Of a DNA stretch of 64,000 nucleotides, positions 54,235 through 63,836 are shown one piece after another; position 1 is the stretch's first letter; every line of letters begins with the position of its first letter. A program made the translations under genes and the position numbers. The notes beneath the pieces were generated by a model, which had not been told where the DNA came from, did not search any database, and worked only from the letters and a program-made list of their open reading frames with translations. This stretch comes from Aphanomyces cochlioides (lineage: Eukaryota > Oomycota > Saprolegniomycetes > Saprolegniales > Verrucalvaceae): assembly GCA_019828595.1 (NCBI GenBank), contig JAHQRK010000002.1:1-64000 (forward strand). Reading direction: 5' to 3'.

Positions 54235-56966
54235 GCGCGGGGCGACCTACTGGGACAACTCTAGGCTCTGATGAAGAGCGTTCCGGCATACCGCCTGTTC
54301 GTCAGAACCTAGCCTCTGACACATTACTGTGTCAACTGGGACAGCATACTACGATGCTGCATGTAGAGATGCCCGTGGAGGGCTTCAACCGAAAGCTCCG
54401 AGTCTTAATCGACTGCGGAGCGTCGAAGAATTTTGCCCATCGACAGACGCTCGAAGAGAATGCGAGCCTTTATGCCGAGGTCGACAGCGGCACGTCTCTG
54501 ACTGAGACTGTGCGCGTCAAGTTGGGTGATGGGTCGGTAGTGACCGCACCCAAGAGATCAGTGCGCCTGTTAACACAGGTTGGCACGTTCAGTAGTCTGG
54601 AAGACTACTTCGTTATAGACCTAGATGAGCGCTGGGACCTCATCCTAGGCATGGGCTGGTTGGAGAAACACCAGCCCTGCATAAACTGGCGGGCCAAGAC
54701 CATCCATGAGGTCGGCCCCGACTTTCTCAAAAGCCATATGGGCATGGAGAGTAATGAGCCCATCCCCTCGCCAGCTGGCGATGAGCAGTTAGCTACGCTA
54801 CGTCAGCTCCCGGCTACGGGAAAGTCGACACGCCAGGGCGGTCCTATGTCTTCCAAGGAAGATATCGGCCGTCAGGCCTTCAACAACACTTGGGCAAACA
54901 CCCGACGGACTGGGTTGCCTGTGTACAAGAGTAATGCCCAACGGACCGGGCTTAAAGTCTCCTTCGCGAGTGCACCGACGGACCGAGTGCACGGAGACGT
55001 GATTGTTGAAGAGGATGCGTTGGAGCGCAGTCCTATGCCGACGCTGCCCGTGTCTTGGCGCGTCTTTGTTGAAGATGTCATTTTGTCGCATTGCGACTTG
55101 ACTGAGCTGCCGAAGACAGCTGAAGAAATATGCAAGCTCGAAGAGATGAGCTTTGCCGAGTTTAGAAGTGCTCTGCGCTCCCAGCGCATCACCAGTATCG
55201 CAGTGATACAGAGTGTCGATGAGATTGACCATTATACGACGTCCGCGGAGGATCCGGACGTAGCTGGCGAGACACCGCCAGCACACTCTCGCGTATGGGA
55301 TAGGCTCCGAACGAGCCCGTTTTACCCCCTCGTGAAGGAATACGAGGATATCTTCCCGGAGGAAGTTCCCGCGAGACTGCCCAAGGACAAGGGCGTGCGT
55401 CATGAGATTGATCTGACGCCAGAGACAAAGTGGTGCGTCACTCGACAGTGGCCACTACCACGTGAGCAAGTCGAGTTCATCGACTCCTTCTTCGCCGCAC
55501 GCAAGAAGGCGGGGCACGTACGGGAGAGTACGTCGCCACACTCGAGTCCGACCTTCTGCGTCAAGAAGCCTAGCGGCTCTTGGCGAATCGTTCATGCTTA
55601 TAACAAGCTGAACGCAGCCACCATCCCGGCGCAAACGCCGATTCCCAGGAAAGTTGTCATCATTGACAGCATGGGTGGCTCGACGATCTTTTCAACGATC
55701 GATCTGCGCGATGGATTCTATCAAATCCTCATGCGCGCATGTGACATTCCCAAGACAGCTGTCTCGACGCCATGGGGCATGCTGTGGGAGTGGCTGGTGA
55801 TGCCACAAGGGCTCGCTAATGCCCCAGCGACCTTCAACCGAATGGTCACGCAGAAGTTGCGCCCGCTGCGCGACTTTGCGCCGTCGTATTTCGATGACAT
55901 ATACGTGCACAGCCGTGCAGACGGGAATCGCACCGACGTGCAAGTCCATTTTGGACACCTGCGGCAGGTCTGTCAGACGCTGCGAGATGCAGGATTGTAC
56001 GCCAACTTACAGAAGTGTATGTTCGGCGTTGACGAAATACCCGTACTCGGGGAGTATGTTGGCATCAATGGATGTCGGCCAGACCCGGCCAAAGTCACCA
56101 CGATTACAACTTGGCCTGTCCCGGCCACGGCGACAGAGCTCCGCAGCTGGCGTGGTCTTGCGACCTCCTTACACAAGTTTTCAAAGAACTTTGCCGACAT
56201 CGCAACGCCGCTGACGCGGCTACTAATGAAGGATGTCCAGTGGGACTGGACACAAGAATGTCAAGAGGCTTTTGACGGCATCAAAGCCAGCCTCACGCAA
56301 GCGCCGATCCTGGCGCTGCCTGACTTCAATCAACCATTCTCGGTCGTTTGTGATGCATCTGTGCGAGCAATAGGTTGCTGCCTCATGCAAAAGGATGACG
56401 AGGGTCGTGACCGACCCGTCTCCTATCAGTCACGGCAGCTGCGCGCTGCTGAGCGCAACTATCCGGTCCATGACCTCGAATTACTGGCGATGAAATACGC
56501 CTTGGTCAAATTCCGCATCTACCTTCTCGGCTCGAAGCCGTTTACGGTATACACGGATCACGCGTCCTTGCGGACTGCTGTGAACTCACCGCACATCTCT
56601 GACCGGATGGCCAGGTGGCTCGCGTTTTTCGCGGAATACAACATGACTGTTGAGTACAAACCAGGTCGTACTAACGTCATTGCAGACGCGCTGTCGCGCC
56701 GTCCAGCGGAGGAGGAACCTCCCTGTCTGTCTGCCATATCCGAAGTCCGTTCGGACTTGTTTGATCGCATTCGAGGATCATATAGCCTCGATCCCGCACT
56801 TCGCCGGACGATTGATGCCATAACCGCTGGCACTCTCCACCAAGGTAGTCCAGATCGGACGTTTCACTTTCCACGACGATTTGTTGTGGTATTCAGTCAC
56901 TCCGGGGGACGCCCCACGAGTGGCTGTGCCGTGCGACCCGACTCTCCGTGCGGAGATCATCCGTGA
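54081..56966 (+). CDS. Gypsy pol: protease, reverse transcriptase, RNase H
   Basis: An open frame of 961 codons overlapping gag, probably reached by -1 frameshifting. The protease motif is VLIDCGASKNF (Cys at the usual Ser/Thr site). The RT palm has FSTIDLRDGFYQI and SYFDDIYVHS with both catalytic Asp sites intact, and the RNase H region has VVCDASVRAIGC and YTDHASL. The frame ends at a TGA at 56964; the true continuation into integrase is in frame +1, so a one-base shift occurred around 56835-56860. Confidence 0.92.
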   Translation: MWPDWSLCKKIPSAFTGEKEPELLPTPLARWRLSWAWAWLRPSPGETELPVGAGRPTGTTLGSDEERSGIPPVRQNLASDTLLCQLGQHTTMLHVEMPVEGFNRKLRVLIDCGASKNFAHRQTLEENASLYAEVDSGTSLTETVRVKLGDGSVVTAPKRSVRLLTQVGTFSSLEDYFVIDLDERWDLILGMGWLEKHQPCINWRAKTIHEVGPDFLKSHMGMESNEPIPSPAGDEQLATLRQLPATGKSTRQGGPMSSKEDIGRQAFNNTWANTRRTGLPVYKSNAQRTGLKVSFASAPTDRVHGDVIVEEDALERSPMPTLPVSWRVFVEDVILSHCDLTELPKTAEEICKLEEMSFAEFRSALRSQRITSIAVIQSVDEIDHYTTSAEDPDVAGETPPAHSRVWDRLRTSPFYPLVKEYEDIFPEEVPARLPKDKGVRHEIDLTPETKWCVTRQWPLPREQVEFIDSFFAARKKAGHVRESTSPHSSPTFCVKKPSGSWRIVHAYNKLNAATIPAQTPIPRKVVIIDSMGGSTIFSTIDLRDGFYQILMRACDIPKTAVSTPWGMLWEWLVMPQGLANAPATFNRMVTQKLRPLRDFAPSYFDDIYVHSRADGNRTDVQVHFGHLRQVCQTLRDAGLYANLQKCMFGVDEIPVLGEYVGINGCRPDPAKVTTITTWPVPATATELRSWRGLATSLHKFSKNFADIATPLTRLLMKDVQWDWTQECQEAFDGIKASLTQAPILALPDFNQPFSVVCDASVRAIGCCLMQKDDEGRDRPVSYQSRQLRAAERNYPVHDLELLAMKYALVKFRIYLLGSKPFTVYTDHASLRTAVNSPHISDRMARWLAFFAEYNMTVEYKPGRTNVIADALSRRPAEEEPPCLSAISEVRSDLFDRIRGSYSLDPALRRTIDAITAGTLHQGSPDRTFHFPRRFVVVFSHSGGRPTSGCAVRPDSPCGDHP

Positions 56967-58707
56967 ATTACACGATACACCGAGCGGCGGCCATTTTGGC
57001 CGCGAGAAGACGTATCTGTCCGTCGCCCGTTCCTTTTGGTGGCCTCGCCTGTATAAGGCGGTGGCACGTTTTGTCGCATCGTGTGGCGTTTGTCAGGCCA
57101 TCAAGGCCGCCCCACACTCACAGGCTCCGCTACAGAGCCTCGCCGTCCCACTGGAACTGTGGGAGTCCGTCAGCATGGACTTCATTTTTGGTTTGCCCTG
57201 TGACAAGTCGGGCAATACGGGTATCTTCACCCTTGTCGATCGCGCATCCAAGTACCTGATCGCGCTGCCTGTCAAGGCATCCATTACGGCGGAGCAGTCA
57301 GCTCGCCTTTTCTTTGACAACTTCTATTGTCATTTTGGACTCCCGTCCAGTATCGTCTCGGATCGAGATCCTCGGTTTACGTCCCATTTTTGGCGAGCGC
57401 TGTTCGCGCTCTGCGGGACGACGTTAAACATGTCTAGCTCGGACCATCCGGAGTCTGATGGTCAGACCGAACGCGCGAATCGCGTTCTCGAAGACATCCT
57501 TCGAAGCTATGCCTTGTCTAGGCCGAAAACATGGAGTTCCATGTTGCCATCAGCGTGTTTCGCTTACAACACGTCTGTTCATGCGTCAACGGGCTTTACG
57601 CCCTTCTACGCGGCGCATTTGAAGCACCCGCGGCTTCCCACGGACGTGGACCGTCCTGTTTTAAGTGTGGGAGGAATCTCCGATGACGTTCCGCGGCGGA
57701 CAGCCGCTTCTGTCGAACATTTCGCGTCGTCACGTGAATCATTGTTATTGCGCCTACGCGAGAATATCGCCAGTGCTCAAGCGAAACAGGCCCGTCAGGC
57801 CAACAAACACAACCGAGGAAATACAAATGTGTATTCGGTTAGCGACCTAGTCTACGTGCATCGGTCGGTCGTCAAAGGACCTCGCGGCCCTTCGAAGCTT
57901 CGCTGCCCTTGGTTGGGGGCATTCCCTATTCGAAAAGTTATTAGTCCAGTGGACTACGAGCTCGAACTGCCCGATGACTGGGACATCCATCCCGTTATCT
58001 ACACGGGCAAACTCAAGAGACACATACCTCAGGAAGCAGTTACCCCTTCTTCAGTTCCTCGAACGGAACGTAGTCCTGTCGGATCTTCGAGTAGAGCGCT
58101 TGGAAATGCGCGTCCACACGATCTCTCTCCTTCGCGAGACGCTCAACAAGAAGCTCGAGCTCCGAGATCTTCTTGTAAAAACACTCGCGATGAAGATCCA
58201 TCGCGCGGGCCCAATTCTTCAAGCCCTCGGCGGTCGCCGCGAGTTGCTCGCAGAGCATCGACATCTTCTCAACGCGCGATTGCAAGTCGCGACGTTACTC
58301 GCGCTCAGTCTGGAGCTCGTCTTGAAGGTCCTGAAGCCGACCTTCAAACTCCTGTTCGGAGTGACCAAGTTGGCGGGTCAGCTCCGCAATTTCATCACGC
58401 AGCTGGTACACATCTTCGTCCAGCGCATATCGCGGGCGGTCCCGATTTGGACTACACCCCGCCTCTCGGCGCGAACGTTTCGTCTCAGGCTCGGTCGAGC
58501 GAGAGCGAGAACGAGGGGCGCGATGACGGCGTGCGGATTGTCGCGCAGCGCTGGGGCCAGCACGGCCGCGAGTATCGCCTCCTGGCGCGAAATTCGAAGG
58601 CAGCTCCTACGAACACATGGGTGAGAGAAGCGGACCTTAGTCCAGACTCACATAGACTACTTTCAGCTTTTGGTACGCGACAGCGATCGCTGCGACGGTC
58701 TCGGTAG
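56881..58707 (+). CDS. Gypsy integrase with chromodomain-like C-terminus
   Basis: The zinc finger is complete (ELHDTPSGGHFGREKT, then SCGVCQAIK: HHCC). The D,D35E core is present in SMDFIFGLP, VSDRDPRFTS and SDGQTERANRVLED. After the DNA-binding fold (DWDIHPVIYTGKLKRHIP) comes a long Ser/Arg-rich linker (58040-58480) and a chromo-like end VRIVAQRWGQHGREYRLLAR, NTWVREADL. Chromodomains steer integration to marked chromatin. Open and apparently intact; the linker is also the template of an antisense coiled coil. Confidence 0.92.
   Translation: MLWYSVTPGDAPRVAVPCDPTLRAEIIRELHDTPSGGHFGREKTYLSVARSFWWPRLYKAVARFVASCGVCQAIKAAPHSQAPLQSLAVPLELWESVSMDFIFGLPCDKSGNTGIFTLVDRASKYLIALPVKASITAEQSARLFFDNFYCHFGLPSSIVSDRDPRFTSHFWRALFALCGTTLNMSSSDHPESDGQTERANRVLEDILRSYALSRPKTWSSMLPSACFAYNTSVHASTGFTPFYAAHLKHPRLPTDVDRPVLSVGGISDDVPRRTAASVEHFASSRESLLLRLRENIASAQAKQARQANKHNRGNTNVYSVSDLVYVHRSVVKGPRGPSKLRCPWLGAFPIRKVISPVDYELELPDDWDIHPVIYTGKLKRHIPQEAVTPSSVPRTERSPVGSSSRALGNARPHDLSPSRDAQQEARAPRSSCKNTRDEDPSRGPNSSSPRRSPRVARRASTSSQRAIASRDVTRAQSGARLEGPEADLQTPVRSDQVGGSAPQFHHAAGTHLRPAHIAGGPDLDYTPPLGANVSSQARSSESENEGRDDGVRIVAQRWGQHGREYRLLARNSKAAPTNTWVREADLSPDSHRLLSAFGTRQRSLRRSR
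58040..58606 (-). pseudogene. Antisense coiled-coil frame of the Gypsy element (C-terminal part)
   Basis: On the minus strand, from a stop at 58607 to the stop at 58040, one frame is open except for one TAA near 58291. It starts Ser/Arg-rich (RAPRSRSRSTEPETKRSRRE) and turns into a strong heptad-type coiled coil: YALDEDVYQLRDEIAELTRQ, LQDLQDELQTERE, then AMDLHRECFYKKISELELLV, ending DYVPFEELKKG. It is in the same frame as 58637-58900, so the two stops at 58607 and 58637 may be late damage to one longer antisense gene. The opposite (sense) strand here is the low-complexity integrase linker. Confidence 0.6.
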
Positions 58708-59313
58708 CAAGGCCTACCTTAAGGCCATGGCGCTCGCGCGCAAAATTAACAACACGCTCTTGGAACTTCGCGTATTTGTGGGGCCACGTCGTGGTGTCGA
58801 GCGTAATGCGCGCCAACATTCGGTTGGCCCAGATGGCCACGTACTCAAATTTAGTTTCGTTCCGCAAAGGCGAAACAGGAACAAACGCGCGCATACCACC
58901 AAAGTGGCGCTGGTCTTGTCGGATCGAAGGAATTCGGCCATATCGATGATGACGGGGTTGCAGGTTTCCCACAACGTGACTGCAAAGACAACCCCCGCCG
59001 CAAAATCATTTTCAGAATCGCCGCGCAGGCTAGAAGGCAATTGCGCCAACGAATCTCGAAACTTGCCCGGATCGGGCGTGCCAGTACGAGAGGCTGTGAA
59101 GTCTGGCATTTGATCAAAGTTCAGTTCGCATCCTGTGTCGTATGCTTGACACCGTGAGTGAAAACCACCGCCAAGTCGAGTTTGGCCCTCACGGATCCAA
59201 AGGTTATCAAAATATTTGGCGCGCCCCTGCGCATGCGCTGTACTCTGCTCGCCTCTGCACAGATCGGGCGAGGGCGGCGTGTACTCGTAATCGACCTCTT
59301 CGTCGGCGTGCAT
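58637..59313 (-). pseudogene. Antisense ORF of the Gypsy element (N-terminal part)
   Basis: From an ATG at 59313 (MHADEEVDYEYTPPSPDLCR) the minus strand codes about 220 residues: LGGGFHSRCQAYDTGCELNF, NPVIIDMAEFLRSDKTSATL, then, after one frameshift near 58893, PLRNETKFEYVAIWANRMLA and YAKFQERVVNFARERHGLKV. The older Gypsy copy has the same blocks in the same order on its antisense strand (15969-16564), which chance cannot easily explain. No known domain recognised. Expression could start from the 3' LTR in antisense direction or from an internal promoter. Confidence 0.65.
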
Positions 59314-59463
59314 TTTCGAAAATGTTCCTGATTGGCTCACAGAGAGCCAATGTGATAGTTGGAACACACCAGTCCCAATTCAGACGGGACTGTGAAGGGA
59401 TTACCCCCAGCGAGGGAGGTATCTCTGCAAAGCTAATGGGCTTTCGCCCTAAGTGTGGGAGGA

Positions 59464-59726
59464 TGTAACCGTGCCATGTCTGGCAGGTACATAAGATGAG
59501 GGCGCGGTCTGCGCATTGACCTGGCGCCCTGCAGTAGTGGTTCCCCGCGCTCGGCTGTGTGAACGACTGGCCTTGGGAGGCCACAGAAGTTGAAGCTCCT
59601 AGCGAGGCTGTGCGATAGCCAACGAGAAACAAGATAGGAACAAGACTTAGGTTGCTTTAACTTTAACTCACTCTTACACTTCAGTCGCAGTTCACACGCG
59701 CCTGACATCCTCTGCGCCCGGTTACA
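59464..59726 (+). repeat. 3' LTR of the Gypsy element
   Basis: Matches the 5' LTR apart from three small indels and a few substitutions; followed by the ATATT target duplication (59727-59731) and the rest of the host intron. Confidence 0.95.
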
Positions 59727-60343
59727 ATATTGTATCCCATATATCTGTAGGATGGCTTAACGCTTCTTGGATGCTCTGTGGGTTTGCGTGAGACGACAAG
59801 CGGCTCTTTGGAAATGGTCTTGACGTTGAAAGCTTTTCGTTCTTTGCAGACTCAATATGTGTTCAAGATGACACCGTTGACAATTGAAAAGGTGGCTATT
59901 TTGGAGGCGAAAATCCGCGATTTGGAGGAGGCCATGAAGAAAAAGCAGTCAATGCCTGTGTTCCTCTCTGTGGGGTCGTCGTGTGTTGTCCTCGCCATGG
60001 ACCCAGTTACTTGGAACGAGAAATGCACTTGCAATCCAGATTACTTCGAATTGTCGGAAGACAAGACCGAGATCACAATACTCAAGGCGGGTTTCTATCA
60101 ATTGCAAATGCGTGGTCAATTTCATGGCTGGAAACAAGGAATTGCAACAATTCGCTTGCTCGTGGATGGCGTCGCCGTTGCCTCTGCGGATGTGACTCAT
60201 GTGCGTGCAGCAGGAATCTCCTACATGTTGCATGTGCAATCAAAGTCCAAGATCAAGTTCTTACCTCTTGGGAGTTCGAATCTAGAACGCGGATCTAGAA
60301 CGCGGATCGACACTGAAGATTGTTCTACTCCATGAAATTCCCA

Positions 60344-60776
60344 CCTCTAATGCCTTAAAGTTGCTTAAAGTAAGGGGATCAATAACACTTTGCTCAAGTT
60401 CCATCGTGAAACTCTGCGTGATCTATGTGGATTGTCGATGTCAAATGGGTCATATTCGACGTTTTCAACTGACAAACACGGAAATGACGAAGGGTTTGGG
60501 CCTTGAAGGATTGCGGTTGCCCTTGAACGGAATGGATCGTCGCTTTGAAATAGACTTTGCTAAGTTTAAAATACCACCAACCCGTTCAAACTTTTATAAG
60601 TCAACAACTATTCTGTTAGTACGACCAACGGCAGGTTCGAATTCAGAATTTAGAAGAGAGAAGTCACGCAAGGACGCTCTGACAGCTCTCTCGTTGACAG
60701 TTCATGATGTCTTGGCTGTTTTATTTGACAAGGCAACATTTCATGTACGAATGACGGCCAGTTTGCATTTTGCGCC
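60344..60776. other. Spacer between paralogues 2 and 3
   Basis: An open plus frame at 60361-60786 (142 codons, no ATG at its start) is not recognised. The 3' end presumably contains the promoter of paralogue 3. Confidence 0.4.
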
Positions 60777-61685
60777 ATGGAAGTAGTCCTCGAGCTGTCC
60801 AATGTCGTCTTTCCGTCTCGCTCTGGTCCTTTTTCCGTCAGCGTGAGTTGCGAAGGTCAATCCATGCGCATTTGGCTCGAGTCAAAGCAAACGAAAGCGC
60901 AATGGTAGACCATTTGTCCAGCTATTTCTTACCCGACATAGGGAATGCCTCGTGAAAGATGTCAAGGACCATACTCCCACGGGCGCAAACTACATGCTTC
61001 CTCCCGAGGTTGTTTTAAAATCTTTACGGGTAAGAAGGTCTCTATAATGTTCTTCAACTTTGTAAAGCGCGGCTTGACGGTTCTCGACAAGGAAGAAAAG
61101 AAATATACTAGCAGGATGAATGGATGTATTGTGGAACTGCAGGAGACTAAAACTGGTCCGTTGGAATTGGTCTTGACCTTGCAAGCTTTTGACTCTTTGG
61201 AGGCTCGATATATGTTCACGATGACGCCGATGGCTGTTGGAAAAGTGGATATCTTGGACGCAAAGATTCGCGACTTGGAAGAAGCAGTGGCGAAGGCGAA
61301 ACCTGTGATTTTGTCTACATCGTCAACAAATGTGCGTGCCCAAGATCGTTGTGTTGTTTGGAACAACCCAGCCATGTTCAACGAGGATTACTTTGAATTA
61401 TCGCAAGATAAGACCGAGGTGACAATCCTAGAGTCCGGTTTGTATGACATCCAAATGAGTGGTCGCGTGGTACACTGGATTGATATGATCGAGACTGTGC
61501 ATTGCCTTGTTGACGATGTTTGTGTTGCATCGGCATTTGTCGGCCAGTCGAAAGTCTTTGGAATAAATCGTATGATGCTTTTGAAGGAAGACTCGAATAT
61601 CAAATTTCGGTCTTGTGGAATGTTCAATCTCGCGAAAGGCTGCATTTTGAACATTGTTCTCGTGCAAAGAGTGCCCTCTGAGTGA
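60777..61685 (+). CDS. C1q/TNF-like tandem family, paralogue 3
   Basis: Exons 60777-60904, 60942-61029 and 61068-61685 join in frame over GT-AG introns of 37 and 38 bp into 277 residues. The same layout as its neighbours: VVLELSNVVFPSRSGPFSVS and KQTKAQW, ECLVKDVKDHTPTGANYMLP, then LDKEEKKYTSRMNGCIVELQ, the helix VDILDAKIRDLEEAVAKAK and the beta-rich end LYDIQMSGRVVHW, CLVDDVCVASAF, SNIKFRSCGMFNL. Exon lengths (128, 88) are identical to those of paralogue 2, showing duplication after the introns were in place. No signal peptide or membrane span. Intact. Confidence 0.78.
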
Positions 61686-62086
61686 TACCTCCAAGCCACG
61701 GGGAGAATGGAATGAACAAGGACTAAAAATTGATGAAATATACGTTCGTTCATTTGCACGTTTCCACGTTTTAGCCGATTGATCCCCGCGGATCGAAGTC
61801 ACCGTTCTCAAAAACTTAATGTTGAATACATAAATGCGAATTACGATCTCAATTTTTATGGTAATTTTGTAGTTTGGAGGCTATTTCAATATCCTTTAGC
61901 CACGTTTGGCTTTGGCTCAAAATCACAAAAATTACTTGCTAAATTCGCAATTCCGGCGATTTCAATGAAATACACGGCAAAAACCATAGAGTGGAGGAAC
62001 TAGGTAACCATTAACAACTCCGTTAACACGTGTCGGTTGGACTGTTCACTATGGCTTTTCTGAAAACACTCATTTTTGATTGTGGA
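61686..62086. other. Spacer between paralogues 3 and 4
   Basis: AT-rich, nothing recognised. Confidence 0.4.
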
Positions 62087-63009
62087 ATGATGAAGGTAAC
62101 ACTTGAGCTTTCCCACGTTGTCTTTCCCACGCGCAATGACCCGTTCCGAGTCCAAGTTGGATTGACGGAGGATAATCTTCCAATGCGTATCTGGATCGAG
62201 TCCAAGCACTCTAAATCGCAATGGTAATGCTGTTTAGATCACTCCAAACTCAACTTAAACGAACTAGGGAATGCGTGGTGAAAGATATCAGAGAGCACGT
62301 ACCCAAGGGAGCAAGTTATTCGCTTCCAACCAATGTCATTTTGACGTCCGTACAAGTAAGACAAGCCATTGCTCTCTTCGCAAACCAAAGCGTCAATTAG
62401 GATGGATTGTCCCGTTTGGACCGCGAGAAGAAGAAAGATATGAATGTGGAAGGCTGCTCTGTGGAACTAAAGGAGTCAAAGCCTGGTCACTTGGACTTGA
62501 TCTTGACCTTGAAAGCTTTTCGGTCTTTGGAAGCTCAATATACGTTCAAAATGACGCCTATGACGATTGAAAAAGTGGACATTTTGGAAGCGAAGATTCG
62601 AGTCTTGCAAAAAGCCTTGGACATGAAGAATCCTACAATTCTCTGGGCGATTTCGACAAAGGCCGTTGCCCCCAAGAGTTGTGTGGTTTGGGACGACCTG
62701 TTGCATTCAAACAAGGATTACATCCAAGTGCAGGGTGACAAGCTGATTCTCCTCCGGTCGGGCATGTATGAAATCCAATTGAGTGGACGTGTGCAAAACT
62801 GGAATGAAATGGACGAGACCGTGCGTTGCCAGGTTGACGGTGAATGTGTTGCATCGGCAATTGTCGGTCGGTCGCGAGTCTTTGGAATAAATCATTTGTT
62901 GCCTTTGGATGAAAAGTCCGAAGTCAGGTTTTTGTCTTGTGGCGAATACAATCTCGCACCCGAATGCATCTTGTATCTTGTTTTGGTGAAGGAACCACCA
63001 ACTAAGTGA
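62087..63009 (+). CDS. C1q/TNF-like tandem family, paralogue 4
   Basis: Exons 62087-62223, 62268-62355 and 62401-63009 join in frame over GT-AG introns of 44 and 45 bp, giving 277 residues. The start is chosen by alignment with MEVVLELSNVV of paralogue 3 (here MMKVTLELSHVV); an upstream in-frame Met at 62051 is possible. Blocks: HSKSQW-ECVVKDIREHVP, GLSRLDREKKKDMNVEGCSV, coiled-coil VDILEAKIRVLQKALD, and the beta-rich end SGMYEIQLSGRVQNW, CQVDGECVASAIVGRSRVFG. Intact, most similar to paralogue 3. Confidence 0.78.
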
Positions 63010-63069
63010 TTCCTGCCACCAAACGAGAGTATTGACTGACCATGAAAAGTGCTAAATCTTGTAAAAAAG

Positions 63070-63560
63070 TCTTGTTCTTTTAGTGTAAGAATCCTTTACA
63101 GGTCAATTTTGGGTCAGGGTCACGGGTGCAGGTCACAGGTTCTTTCTAGGTTTTTACTGGTTTTATTCGACTTTCTGATCAGATTTTAGGTTTTTCTCAT
63201 TCAAACTGCAATGGCAAAACCTTCAACTGCGCGGACGACGTCAGACATCCGCCCAGAAAATTGCGCTCACCGCAGCGAAGCGGAGGTCGAGTGAAAAATT
63301 TTCTGCAGGCGGATGACTCGGAGGAGGGAGCCCCCAACGTGCACCAAAAAGGGGTTTCTTTATTTTTTCTCTCATCGGGCAAGGCGGCAGGTAGGCCGCA
63401 AGGCCGTGCCGCCACCCTGATGAGGCCTGCTAGGGAATGACAAAGTATGGCGCTCTAACTCTTCCTGGTGGTGGAGATATCTTCAATATTGTCATGTGAC
63501 CTAATATGTGACCTGACCCGAAATTGACCTGTAAAAGACCTTACCCTTTTAGTAATCGGC
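63070..63560. mobile_element. MITE-like element with inverted ends and an internal long hairpin
   Basis: TTTACAGGTCAATTTTGGGT (63076-63130 region) is inverted at the right side (ACCCGAAATTGACCTGTAAA, 63515-63540). Inside, CATCCGCC-CAGAAAATT (63246-63262) pairs with AATTTTCTG-CA-GGCGGATG (63297-63315), enclosing CCGC-AGCGAA-GCGG. No transposase is present. Confidence 0.6.
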
Positions 63561-63836
63561 CAGCAGAACGGAGGTGAATGTCCTCCAGCCCATTATTTAT
63601 CAACTTTTAATGCATGAACATCTTGATAAACTGAATCGAGGCATAAATAGAGAGTTAACTTGTGGGTAGCATCCATCTTGCATCTGCCAGCGTGGACTTT
63701 CAGCTCCGTCCAAGACTACACAACGTATATTGAGTTGTATGTAGCATGCTCGACAGTCAAACTTTTCTTCATGCTTTCCCTCGACTTGTTGGGAACTTTT
63801 TTTTCATCAAATAAGCTTTTCTGTTGCATTATGCGT
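63561..63836. other. Spacer before the last paralogue fragment
   Basis: No gene recognised; the 5' exons expected for paralogue 5 are not visible here. Confidence 0.35.

Larger units (their letters stand above)
52819..59726 (+). mobile_element. Full-length Ty3/Gypsy chromovirus with LTRs and ATATT target duplication
   Basis: The 6.9-kb element has LTRs at 52819-53065 (247 bp) and 59464-59726 (263 bp), both TGTAACCGTGCC...GGTTACA; the length difference is explained by three small indels (2, 10 and 4 bp). The 5-bp ATATT flanks both sides (52814-52818, 59727-59731). A primer-binding-site-like TGGTAGCACTC starts at 53068, and the purine tract GTGGGAGGA precedes the 3' LTR. Gag, protease-RT-RNase H and integrase-chromodomain follow in that order on the plus strand, and an antisense frame covers the 3' third. 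LTRs are close to identical in substitutions, so insertion is fairly recent. Confidence 0.95.
52536..60343 (+). pseudogene. C1q/TNF-like tandem family, paralogue 2, split by a Gypsy insertion
   Basis: Exon 1 is 52536-52663 (MQVVVELCNVVFP to KAQW), exon 2 is 52704-52791, and exon 3 starts at 59751 after the 6.9-kb Gypsy element, which sits inside intron 2. Without the element intron 2 would be 46 bp (52792-52818 plus 59732-59750, GT to TAG). Three lesions mark it as dead: the codon across the first splice site is TGA where paralogues have TGG; about ten codons are missing at the start of exon 3 (DGLTLLGCSVGLRE); and a 13-bp tandem duplication (TCTAGAACGCGGA twice, about 60281-60306) shifts the frame before the last strand. 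The middle of exon 3 (ILKAGFYQLQMRGQFHG) is well preserved. Confidence 0.8.

Noticed and set aside
57974..58624. A 216-codon plus frame over the integrase linker
   Set aside because: The integrase frame on the same strand is well supported here; this third reading is compositionally odd and without motifs. The competing real signal is on the minus strand.
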